Of a stretch of DNA of 64,000 bases, positions 54,301 to 64,000 are shown piece after piece. Origin of the DNA: Hirsutella rhossiliensis (Eukaryota > Ascomycota > Sordariomycetes > Hypocreales > Ophiocordycipitaceae); the NCBI RefSeq assembly GCF_020360975.1, contig NW_025408675.1, forward strand, positions 1,116,001 through 1,180,000, given 5' to 3'. The position numbers and the translations under genes were made by a program. Below the pieces are notes generated by a model. The model made no database searches. It was not told the origin of the DNA and worked only from the letters and a program-made list of their open reading frames with translations. Every line of letters begins with the position of its first letter. The stretch's first letter is position 1.

Positions 54301-56478
54301 GTCGCTCGGTTTTTTCGACCTGGATCGACTGAGGGCCTTCAAGGGGCCCGTTGCATCTCTTGCGAGCGGCGGCTTGGACCAATCCTTGTCGTCTCGAGAC
54401 GTTGAATCATTTCGCGAGATTGTCGCTGCTGGTGGTACGAAGTCATTCCGCAGGCGAGACTGCGACGCAGCGGGCAGTTGTGTCTGATGGACGACCTGTG
54501 TCCCGGTGGCCCTGGCTGGTAGCGATCCTCTTGGGCTTCGAGATCCCTCGATCGTGCTGCCGTCAATGGGCTGCGTGCTGAACACGACGGAGCCTCTATT
54601 TCTCACGGCTGAGGCAGAGTTCAGCACGGGCTCGGAGAAGATTCCCTCATCCAGCCCAGCCTCGGACAAGGTCAGGATAAGCTGCTGCTCCATTGTCTGT
54701 ACCTGGTCGGTGAGCTCGTCGAGCTGAATCTCGTCGTCGTCAGTATCGAGCCCATCTGCATAAGATTGGGCGATTTGCTTCGCAAGTGTTTCTCGCCGTT
54801 GGCAAATCGATCTGTACGAATCCATGGAGTTGGTCAGATCTTTGACGGCAGTTTGCTGTCTCAGCAACCGCTCCTTCTCGGCCTTGACCTCGCTGCGCCT
54901 CTCCTTGGGCCATCTTTCGTTGATCGCTCGCATAAAGTCTTGGCCATTCTGCAGGACCTGCGTCTCTAGCAGAGCATGTCTTGTGCTCAATGCTTCCGGA
55001 TTGGCCGACAGAAACGTAAGGAGCCTCGGCGTCTGGCTGGAAGGGGGAATGCAAGGATCGGGTGCCAAGGCACCAAAGGTACTACCAGCCGCACTCGTGC
55101 AGCTGGCACCTGAGCCTCCTATTCCTTCTGGTGCGGATGTCTTCCAAGAAGCGTCTCCATAACGCGAAGGAGCCGGGACATCAAAGTCGCTCAAACCATC
55201 GTGCCGTTCGGGAGGTGGGTCCGCCGGGGGTTCTGATTCCACAAGCCTAGACTGGCTGCTAGGAGCCTCCTTGGAAAGCCGGTTCACTCCCATGTGAGAC
55301 GGTGGCGTGACGAATTCGTCTTCGGAATCGGGTACAAAATCGTTTTCCCTCGGTTTGTCAGCCTGCTCGGCCTGTTGGAACGCCTCCTCCTCGGAAGACA
55401 ATGGAAAAGAGGGCGCCTCGACGGCTACTTTGCGTTTTTTGTGGCTGTCCCTTGTACGTTCAGTTTGACGGTTCGTGCTGGGCGTTTGATTGATTCCGGA
55501 AAGCTCGCGTCGATCCGCTATCCGCCTTGACGGCGAAGATGCTTCTTCCATGACACTCTGGAGAGCGCCGCTTCTTCTCGCGTGAGCAGATTGGCCGTCG
55601 ACGGGTTCCTTGCCAGCTCGACCTCGCCGTGACTGAGCACTACCCGAGGCGTCAGCCCGACGCGCTGCAGATCTTATCCGGGGTGTGGACGTGGGCGGGT
55701 CTGCCCCCAGTAGCTGATAGACATCGGGGAACTGTTCTTCGTGGCCATCCTCATCACTGCCGATGCCGTCGCTTTTTCGCTTTTTGGGGGTCTTGGACGG
55801 CACCGGAGACCATACCGCCGACTTTTCATCCCATAGCCTGACATCATCTCCAAACTCGAGCGAGCCGGAAGAGGCGGCGGTGGCTTCGGTAAGATCCATG
55901 CATTCCAAATCGTCGGCATCAAAGTCAGTGAAGTCGAGGCTGAGGTTCGGCGAAGGCGCCCGCCGAGGACCCTTGTCTAACGCTAAGGCGCGCGACCCAG
56001 GAGTGTTCGTGTGTCCTGCGAGTAAATTGTCAGCACGGTCAGCTTTCTACATTGCTTCAGTTCACGGACCTTGACCGGCATGCTGCTTCCCCCGCCCATC
56101 GCTTGTCGTGGACGGGGTTAGGAGTTGTTGCGGCAGCTGGGATACAAGAAGCGGCTTCTTGGATTTCGTAGTCGAAGTCAACCTCCCCATGCTGCAATCC
56201 TCCACGACAACTTCGTGGGTGACGACCAAGTCATCCCCTCCCCCGGCCAATTCACAGGCCTCTCTCGAGGCAGGATGGAGAGTTCTGGGGCCAGGTCGAG
56301 GCGCAGAGACGGACGAGGGCCTGGATCGAGTCCTCGTCGGGGGCAGCGCCCTTCGCGATTGGGACAACTGCTGGGACACGGGGTCGCTGGCACTGGGATA
56401 GGATCGAGGCGCAGGCTTGGTGGATGTGATGTTGCTCAACAGCCAGGTAAGGTGCTCGGCGAGGTTGTTTCGAGTCAT
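51331..56478 (-). CDS. RecQ DNA helicase of the Sgs1/BLM/QDE-3 type
   Basis: Exons (complement) 56076-56478 and 51331-56015, intron 56016-56075, 1695 residues. The start at 56478 gives [16 protein letters not shown], and exon 2 begins [11 protein letters not shown], then [15 protein letters not shown]. Residues 1-800 are a long acidic, disordered N-terminus. The helicase core has Walker [14 protein letters not shown] (Lys870), DEAH at about 976-979 ([19 protein letters not shown]), ALTATAT, and [16 protein letters not shown] with GRAGRDG. A Cys cluster (CQKSCDNCQ) marks the RQC zinc-binding part. The HRDC domain is at about 1465-1545, followed by a basic Gly/Ser tail. Length and layout match BLM/Sgs1, not the short RecQs; Neurospora QDE-3, needed for quelling, belongs here. 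Role: 3'-5' unwinding, double-Holliday-junction dissolution, replication-fork repair. Confidence 0.94.
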
Positions 56479-57532
56479 GAAGCCGGCGGATGGATGCCAG
56501 GCGGTCTGTGGATTGCTGACTCCGGAACCATTTGAAGCCGATGCCGCCTTGGTTCGGTTTGAAAGTGGCTCGAGCTCGGACTGTTTTTACGCGGGAGCTT
56601 GATTGACGATGGAAGAGTTGGCGTCGCAGTGCCGCTCGACGCGCCGGTTAGTCAGCGGATGCGACGGCACGTGACTAATTTGCTGCGGTGCCTGCACAGT
56701 AAATTAGGAGTAGCCGCAGGCTTACGTGATGCCGGTCATCGTCGCTCACACAATGGGCTGTTTCTCAAGTACGCGACCATGTGTACTTGGCCTAACGGAC
56801 ATTCGGTGCAGAACATTTAATGAAACGGGCGCTCTCCTGCCTACAGCTTGCTGTTATGCACCCTCGTAATGCCAATATAGCCCCTAATCCTCATGCTAAA
56901 CTAAGATGGCAAGGTGGAGAAGAAACATCTACCGTGGGCTAATTGCCTCACCTCGCGGCTGGGCACGGCTGTCGGGGGAAGTCGGTGCTAGCCGCGAACC
57001 GTTCTGTCTGAATTCCCGGCGGCCGGGCGGGCTCCGAGCCGGTCGGCTGTTGGCCGGTGCCCGTTTCCGGACCGTCCACGGCGAGGGGGTGAAGATGATT
57101 GGCCCGCAACAAAGATCTCCGTGGCTTTCATGCGTACGGTGCCTCGTACTGTACCGCAGTTACTGTGCTGTACATTCGGGATTGGCGAATCAGTCATTAC
57201 TCGCGACGGGCCGCCGCCTGTCACTGCCGACCCGATCAACAGCTCCATCTTTCGCCCTGCGGCAACGAGCCGGCTCGTCTTTTAGCTTTCCTTGTCACCA
57301 ACCGCTCCTCGGACCGTCGGGTCTGTCAGTCTAGTGCCACAGAGCGCCTTATTTGTCCATCATGCCCCGGCTGTCGGTTCCGGGTGCGCCAGCGTCTCTG
57401 GTTCAAGGCAACGGCTGGCTGGAGCCGCCAGACTTCCTCTTAGCCGTTGACCGCGTTTTCCTTCCAACCTGTTTCATCCCTCGCTTGGCCGCACAACATC
57501 TTTGTCTCCGAATCTAAACCTTAACTAACACC
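56479..57532. promoter_or_regulatory. Intergenic region RecQ helicase / DUF1275 gene
   Basis: 1.05 kb between divergent starts. GTAC-rich motifs occur near 57140-57175, and a CTAACACC sequence lies just before the plus-strand ATG. No gene was recognised. Confidence 0.5.
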
Positions 57533-58461
57533 ATGTTATGGCGTCTGCCGCTCCGAACTACAAAGCACAAGATGGCCTTTGACGAGAAGAGCGGTCAAGC
57601 ATCTGAGGATCACTCCCAGGGCATCATGGCAGAAACGAGGACCAACAGCGAGCGTCTGGCGAAAAAGGGGCGGCTCTTGAGTAGCTTGACCGAGGACATC
57701 CGGTCTTCTTCGTTCGCCGAGTCGCAGCTCGTCTTCCTGACGTTTTGCACGGGCATGCAAGGTAAGAGGGAGACAAGTTGCGGAATTAGCAGTTGCAAAC
57801 TAATTGGCCCCTTAATCGTCAAGATGCCACCACTTTTCCCGACTATCACTGTTTCGCGTCTAATCAAACGGGCAACACCGTTTTTCTCTGCCTGGCCCTG
57901 ATCCTGCCGCAACTCGATGGCGAAGCATTCATCACGTCCAACATCGGAATGGCCCTGGGCCTGTTTCTGGGGGCTGGCTGGCTGACTGGCCAGTTGAGCC
58001 ACATCATCGGGCCTCGGAAGCGATGGTGGCTCCTTGTTTGCAACCTGATCCAGAGCGGCCTGGTGCTGGGAGCGGCAGCGATGCAGTATCGATACGGAAT
58101 CGAGGACCGGGGCCCCAAGGCGCTCGCCGTCGTTGGCCTGTTGGCCTTTGCGGCCGGGAGTCAAGTCGTGCAGTCGCGTAGCCTATGCCTTACGGAAATA
58201 AGCACGGCTATGGCGACTGCAGCCTGGGTAGATCTGATGATTGACCCGCGGCTCTTCTCGCTGGAGAACCGGCCGAGAACCCGACGTGTCGCCTTCCTCC
58301 TGGCTCTGGTTGCGGGTTCTCTCATCGGCGCCCTCATCTATCGAGAGGTCGGTTCGGCGACGGCCATTGTTGTTTCCGGGGCCGGGAAGCTCGTCGTCAC
58401 GGTGCTGTTTCTGTTTTCGCCTGCGGAGGAGAAGGGGCCGCGAGAAGAGTCACAGGTATGA
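57533..58461 (+). CDS. DUF1275 (YoaK-family) multi-pass membrane protein
   Basis: Exons 57533-57761 and 57824-58461, 288 residues. The join gives CTGMQ followed by DATTFPDYHCFASNQTGNTV, the signature of fungal DUF1275 proteins. At least five hydrophobic segments are visible (VFLCLALILPQL, MALGLFLGAGWL, WLLVCNLIQSGLVLGAAA, ALAVVGLLAFAAGSQVV, VAFLLALVAGSLIGALI), plus a final AIVVSGAGKLVVTVLFLF. The 76-residue N-terminus is hydrophilic and cytosolic-looking. The family is widespread in bacteria and fungi and its biochemical role is not established. The stop follows a donor-like CAGGTATGA, so a further 3' exon cannot be excluded. Confidence 0.87.
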
Positions 58462-59547
58462 TTGTTGGTGGCGATGACACTGCTTTTCCTCTGTCTTCTG
58501 CTCTCTCTGCCCTTATTCTTTGCCTCTTGCTGCTGGAAATTATCAGCGGGCCAGAGGACAATCTGGAATTTCCGAGACTTTAGCTCGGCACGGCGTGGCA
58601 CGGCGCTGCATTGTGTCGTTCTTTTCCTCTTTTATTCAGCATTCAGCAACAGATACCACGATACCATGCATCTAGACAGGGCAACAGAAAAGCGATTTCC
58701 GAGACCAACAACGTCGCATGTGGCGTGATGCGTGAAACGGGACTGCTGCCTTTAGCGACTAACCAACCCAGGGAGCGGCCGAGATGGAATGCATCTGGCT
58801 CACCTCTCTATGGGCCCACGATGAGCGTGAATGCAGGGTCGGACCCGAAGTCGACGATGGCCTTGGACCAGAGAACGGTCGATTTGCGTGAATGGAGTCG
58901 AGGTGAAGTGGAGTTGGGCGAGTGCTTGACGCTGTCCCCGGTAATCCTCCAGGCACCAGCCGCCGGTATCAGCAGAGCAATGGGAGGCTGAAGTGTCGAG
59001 GCCCAGATCACGGGTTCTCGCGTGCGCTGGAGCCCTGTCGCTTTAGGCAGCACAGCTTTGGAAGCGCGCCGCAGATCCCCGCGGCTGAGAAAGAGGACGT
59101 CATTCTTACAGGGGGCGGCTGCAGTACAACGCCCACTGCACGCACTGCACGGCGGTACTTGACGTAACTGCCTCGCGTCCATCTCCTCCAGCGCCTTGCA
59201 CGGGCAGGTCGGTGAAGGGCCCCTTGGGCAGCCTGGAAGATGCCTGTACCGGGATCCTTCTAGCTTCTACTGACTAACGCACCTCAGCCCGGCAACATGG
59301 CAATCAATGGCTCGACGCCTGTTTCTTTTAAAAACACGTTGCATTCCCTCCTCGACGTTGTGCATCGAGAGACAGTCGATTGTCTTACGACGCCCATCTC
59401 TGTCTCTCCCTAGGCTGCACATCCATCGTCTCAACACGCCACGCCCTCGCAGCCTCCGGCGAGTGCCCGCCACATCGTCAACATCAACTACTGATCCTCT
59501 CCGCTCTCTTGCGAAGCTGCCCAGGCCGCGCATCATCTTCCATAGCC
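58462..59547. other. Intergenic region DUF1275 gene to ankyrin gene
   Basis: 1.1 kb between two plus-strand genes. Short direct repeats of GGCACGGCG-like sequence occur near 58590-58605 and ACTGCACG near 59135-59150. No ORF here resembles a gene. Confidence 0.55.
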
Positions 59548-62500
59548 ATGGCCGCCTCCGCCCTCCCGGGGCTGCCCGCTCCTCATCAGGAGCTGGTCAA
59601 ACACATTGCCAAGCACCCTGAACGGGCCATGGTTGACATCATGGCGCCCTACCGCAAGCACGAAGCTCGCCTGCGAGAGCTCTACGCCCAGGATCGCCAG
59701 AATCCCCTTCTCGACGATCCTTACATCAATGTCCTTCCCCTCTTCACCGACGACACAAAGCTCATCACGACCCGAGCCAGAAGCTTATCGACCGAGTCCG
59801 CTGAGGAGATGTCAAAGTACGTCATGGCTCTCCCTGACGAAAAGCGTCGGCCTCACGAGGCGCCTGCTACCGTCTCCGACCTCGTCGAGTTTCAGCACAA
59901 CTTCAATGTCTTCTCGGAATCGTCTCTGGTTGAAATGGACTGGAGTAATGTCGTTGCCGCTGGTTCCTCGGTTGTCAACTGTCTTCTGCCTGTCCCCTCC
60001 CACTTCAAGGCCTCGAAACGAAAGCTCCGAGAGTACTATCACGAAAAGTTCTGCCCTGCTTCCGATCTTGACCTCTTCCTGTACGATCTCACCCACGAAC
60101 AAGCCATTGAGAAGATCAAACACATCGAGCAAGCCGTTCGCGACGCCATCCTCAACGAGGTCACCGTCGTTCGCACCAAGTACGCAATCACAATCGCCAG
60201 CCAGTACCCAGTACGGCATGTACAGGTACGGCCCAGCTGTCAAGACTCGCCGTTCGGCCCCTTGCCAATTAACCCTTTTCGCTCTCCCAGATCGTTCTTC
60301 GGGTCTACAAGTCCGTCAGTGAGATATTGACCGGATTCGACATTGACGCCGCGGGGGCGGCTTATGACGGCAAGCAAGTCTACGTCACTCCGAGAGCACT
60401 CGGCAGCTTCATCACGCAGATCAACCACGTCGACCTCACACGGCGCAGCCCTTCCTACGAAAACCGCCTTTCCAAGTATTCCCATCGCAACTTCGAAGTA
60501 TATTGGCCCGATCTCGACCGATCACGAATCGACCCCACCATTTTCGAGCGAAGCTTTCGGCGCACCTTGGGGCTGGCCCGTCTTCTGGTGCTGGAACGGC
60601 TGCCCACGAACTCGGCCCGGGAAGCTTACCTTAACAAAAGAAGAATGGAGCGCGGCAGGCCGACCAAGTTCCAAAACAGATACTCGCTGCGGGGAAATAT
60701 CAAAGACTCTCATGAAGACGAAATTGCCGACTGGCAGCCGGAAGACGACGTGAGTAACTACAACACATTCACCGTGCCTTACGGGAAAATGTTCCATGCA
60801 AAGCGCATCGAGAAGCTATGCTACACCAGAGATCTCCTGCTCAATGCCGAGTGGAACCAACCAAAGGATCGCAAAGTGCACCTTCATCGCCACCCTGCTT
60901 TCTTTGGTCGCGTCCAAGACGTGATAGAGGACTGCTGCGGATTCTGTCCAACCCCCGTTACGCCGGAGGAGGTTGAGATTGCCGAGAAAGAGGCCCAAGT
61001 TTACGTATCTGGCAACGTTTTCTTCCTCATCGATGATCCTGGCAGGCAGCAGATCGGCTCATTCAACCCCTTGACCGACCAAGACTGGACAGACATGGCG
61101 TACGTCGGAAACACTGCCAGGCTGTGTCAGTCCATCGTCGACGGAGATATCGACGACGTCCTCGGTTGGCTCTCTCAAGAAGGAGCGGATCCTAACAAGC
61201 GAGACTACACTGGCAGAACGCCCCTTCATCTCGCCGTCATGGTCTCGACCCCGAGGATTGTGAAATGTCTCGTCGAGCATGGCGCGCGCCTGACAGCTCG
61301 ATTGGCAGACGGGAAAACGGCTCTCCATCTGGCAGCCTCGAGAGGCAATGTGGAGATCATCAGAATTCTAATGGCAAAGAGCATCGAGAACGAGGAGGCT
61401 GAGGAAGAACGGCAAGCCAAAAGACGCAAGGTCTCTCTCGACCTTAGCAAACCCGATCCCGACCTAAGGGACAGAGCTCAGGAAAACGGAGAGGCCAGAG
61501 ATGACGCGGATTGCAGCCAAGACTCGGACGGCGAGCTCACCGAGGTCGACGCAGCCGAGACAGAAGCACAATCAGTGACCACCGGCTCCTTCTTAAAGGT
61601 GGAAAAGGGAGATGCCAGCCATGGTGACGACGACGTCATTGTTACTGATGACTCGGCCGATGAACCAGACTACTACCACATCGATGTTCTTGCTTGGGAT
61701 ATTCCTTGCTCGCCGCTCCATCTCGCGATAGTCGAGGCCCGAGAGGACGCAGTCAAGGTCCTCTACAATGTGAGTCTGTATTGCCTCGCGTCTGGCCTCA
61801 AAACCCCTTGGCGCAGCCCTCCAAGGGCGGACAAGCTGACTGGACCCTAGTATGGAGCGGACGTGATTCTTCCTGTCAAGTTCCTCGGAAGCGGCTCAAT
61901 AGACACTGCTGCCACTCTGACTCTTACACTCGCCTTGACTCTTCCCCGTGAACAGGCGAAATCTATGGCTCGATTGCTCCTCAGACTAGGGGCTACCTCG
62001 TCTCAAGCCGACTCCAACGGCTACACGGCGCTTCAGCGATATATCGACAGCGGCAAAAACGAAATGATTGATACCCTGTTGGATGAGGACAAGGTTGGAG
62101 TCAAGACAGCTCTCAACCACCTGACCTTTTCTCCCCATAGCTGGAATCCCCAGACCAACTCTCCAATTCACAGCGCAGTGGAAAATGGAGACTCGCTACT
62201 CGTGCTCAAACTGCTCAATGCTGGGGCGTTTCCGCATATTGACTTCGACACCTGGTCGAAATCCGCAAAGCTATCCACGCTTCGCTCCAGCTTGGGAGAT
62301 TTGGAGGGCTCGCGGCGAAAGTACCAGCAATCCATGGAGCAACCGCTGATCACCGCTGTACGGTCCGGCAACACTAGTGCCGCAATAAAGCTGCTGGATA
62401 GCGGCGCCGATCCAAACACGTTGACCTCGGAGTCTCAGTGCCTCCTCACGGACGAGTACATGTGTAGCTACACAAAAGGCACGTCGGCGTTGGACCTCGT

Positions 62501-64000
62501 CAGAGATCTGATTCAGGAGTTGTCCAACTACAAGGGCGAAAAACCGTTCATGTGTGAACCTCGTCTGCAACCAGGAACCGACGAGTTTCTGCAGAAGATG
62601 AAGCCAGGCACATACCAGCAATGGGTAGTGTCGGCCGACGTCAAGTCGATACGGGAAGCATTTGAGCGGGACGCGGCTATTTACCGAGCAGAAGTGAAGC
62701 GCACCGAGACGTCGTGGGGCATAGACGAGAAAAGGGAGGCCATCGCAGAGGCGCTCTCCGGACTTGAGAAATTGGAGAGTGCCCTGGTCGCCAAGGGCGG
62801 GAAGGTGTTCGTCGAGCTGTATCCCGACATTGATACTGAAAAGCGTACGAGCGCTTCCTGCGACCGTGAAACGGAGATGTCGAACAAGTACGAATTTGAA
62901 TTCCGATTTACGTACGACAGCGACATGAATGAGACCAGAAGGGGCCAGTATATTGATCTGTGCGCTTATCCGTTCAAACCGTTTCGGAATGGAGACTGAC
63001 CGTTGCGTAGAATGGAGGCTGCTTGGATCGGAGACTTGAGTCGCATCAAAGCTTTGACTCTCGAAGCCTGCGGTCCCGAAAATAACAAGCCGCCTTTGAA
63101 GATTGCCATTACCGACAACTTTGGAAACTCGCCATTTTCTCTCGCCTTTCTCCAGGGCCCCCAGGATGTGGCTCAAGCTATCCTTGAGATCGTCGAGGCC
63201 CAGTGGTCGCTTCCAGAAGGCGAGCAAGTCCGTTTTAGGATTGGAAACGACGATGATGACGAGGAATACGATGACGAGGGCTCAGACGGCAATCCACGGC
63301 TAGTGCCCGAGAAGATGAACAGAAGCTTCACCATAGAAGACATTGGCAAGGTCTCCATGCTGGTCGAATCTCATGTTAAGCCGTTGGAAGTCCTCTGCAG
63401 TTCCGCTCCAAGCTTCCTGACTGACAAGGGGGAAATCGTCAAAGAGTTTGATAGTAGAAGCATGTTCATGCATGCGCTTGACACGGACGATGTCTCGAGG
63501 CTCCAGTTCCTGCTAGACATGGTCCAGCGCTTCTCCGGCCAGAGATTTGCGGGAGTCGAAGAGGAATCGAGCGAGATGTTCACCCTTCCGGAGTCTGACT
63601 TTACCTGGGCTCTTGCGAATGGAAAGACTCAGTTGCTTGGCCTCCTCATCAAGAGCGCCGGCGCTGGAATTCCGCTCGACGATTTGGTCAAGAAGAGCGG
63701 CGTTGAAATCAAGCAGAAGCCACGGTATTACCAAGGGTTGACTGTTTATGGGGTCAAAAGGTACTGTGATTGATTGGCCTTTCCATCTCGAAATACACTG
63801 CTGACTGTCGCTCTGACAGAAGGAGTTGGGCAACCGCCGGCCGGAACATGGCCACGGGGACGACTGGACTGAAAACACCGCCGCTTCTGCATGCTTCCCT
63901 TGGCGGATCGTTAGAAGGCGTCGAGTTCTTCTTGAGCGACACACCCCACCGACTGTACAGCGAATTTGGCAAGTCCCAGATAGCCCGCCAAGATTCCAGG
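59548..64000 (+). CDS. Large ankyrin-repeat protein with N-terminal nucleotidyltransferase-like segment (3' end cut by window edge)
   Basis: Exons 59548-60225, 60291-61769, 61851-62947, 63011-63760 and 63820-64000 (continuing) give 1395 codons without a stop. All four introns are short (59-81 bp) and keep frame; the third (GTATAT...CGTAG) removes a stop at 62997-62999. The start at 59548 (MAASALPGLPAPHQELVKHI) follows GCC. Residues 139-177 contain AGSSVVNCLLP and then SDLDLFLYD, followed by RTKYAITI and QIVLRVYKSVSEILTGFDID. A Gly-Ser followed by an Asp-x-Asp strand resembles polymerase-beta-type nucleotidyltransferases, but the spacing is long and the third acidic residue is not certain. Ankyrin repeats start at about residue 512 (GADPNKRDYTGRTPLHLAV, DGKTALHLAASRGNVEIIRI), pause at an acidic linker and resume in exons 3-4. 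Function unknown. Confidence 0.85.

Noticed and set aside
1..64000. CRISPR array, prophage, operon or bacterial toxin-antitoxin system
   Set aside because: No regularly spaced repeats, no ribosome-binding-site-led gene strings, and intron-bearing eukaryotic genes throughout.

Overview
The window is nuclear DNA of a filamentous ascomycete, most likely a Sordariomycete close to Hypocreales. Genes are interrupted by short spliceosomal introns (41-169 bp, most under 70 bp) with fungal donors (GTATGT, GTAAGT, GTACGT) and CTAAC/CTGAC branch sites. The proteins resemble filamentous-fungal housekeeping proteins. No prophage, CRISPR array, operon or secondary-metabolite cluster was seen. No tRNA or rRNA gene could be supported by eye. 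The genus cannot be fixed from the sequence alone.

Layout: 1-6146 (-) is UTP20, cut by the left edge. 6469-8157 (+) is a CwfJ-family splicing/debranching factor. A 2785-bp pogo/Fot1-type transposon (9536-12320) sits inside the 3' end of CDC25 (12282-14119, -); the original CDC25 tail lies beyond it at 9459-9533. A 5.8-kb stretch without a recognisable gene follows. Then come POL5 (19894-23031, +), proteasome subunit alpha-7 (23259-24244, -), an unknown gene (26046-26882, +), RanGAP RNA1 (27604-28915, -), cytochrome c1 (29375-30689, +), a Cys-rich unknown (31514-32260, +), proteasome ATPase RPT1 (32807-34298, -), chaperonin CCT4 (34783-36538, +), a small coiled-coil unknown (37119-37606, +), COX17 (37882-38250, -), a long small-heat-shock protein (39362-40447, +), an unknown (41337-42905, -), KAR9 (46808-50131, +), an Sgs1/BLM/QDE-3-type RecQ helicase (51331-56478, -), a DUF1275 membrane protein (57533-58461, +) and a large ankyrin protein cut by the right edge (59548-64000, +).

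Functionally this is a core-cell neighbourhood: ribosome biogenesis (UTP20, POL5), proteostasis (alpha-7, RPT1, CCT4, sHSP), respiration (cytochrome c1, Cox17), the nuclear and mitotic cycle (CDC25, RNA1, KAR9, RecQ) and RNA processing (CwfJ). Many neighbours are divergent and share a promoter region (UTP20/CwfJ, RNA1/CYT1, RPT1/CCT4). The genes do not form one pathway.

The most striking observation is the transposon inside CDC25. The 101-bp terminal inverted repeats are identical and flanked by a TA duplication, so the insertion looks recent. Reading across the removed element restores a 24-residue native C-terminus, whereas the present allele ends in 12 residues encoded by the repeat. Also notable are a possible polymerase-beta-like nucleotidyltransferase core in the large ankyrin protein, two proteasome genes whose first exon is only the ATG, and the long gene-free stretches upstream of CDC25/POL5 and KAR9.
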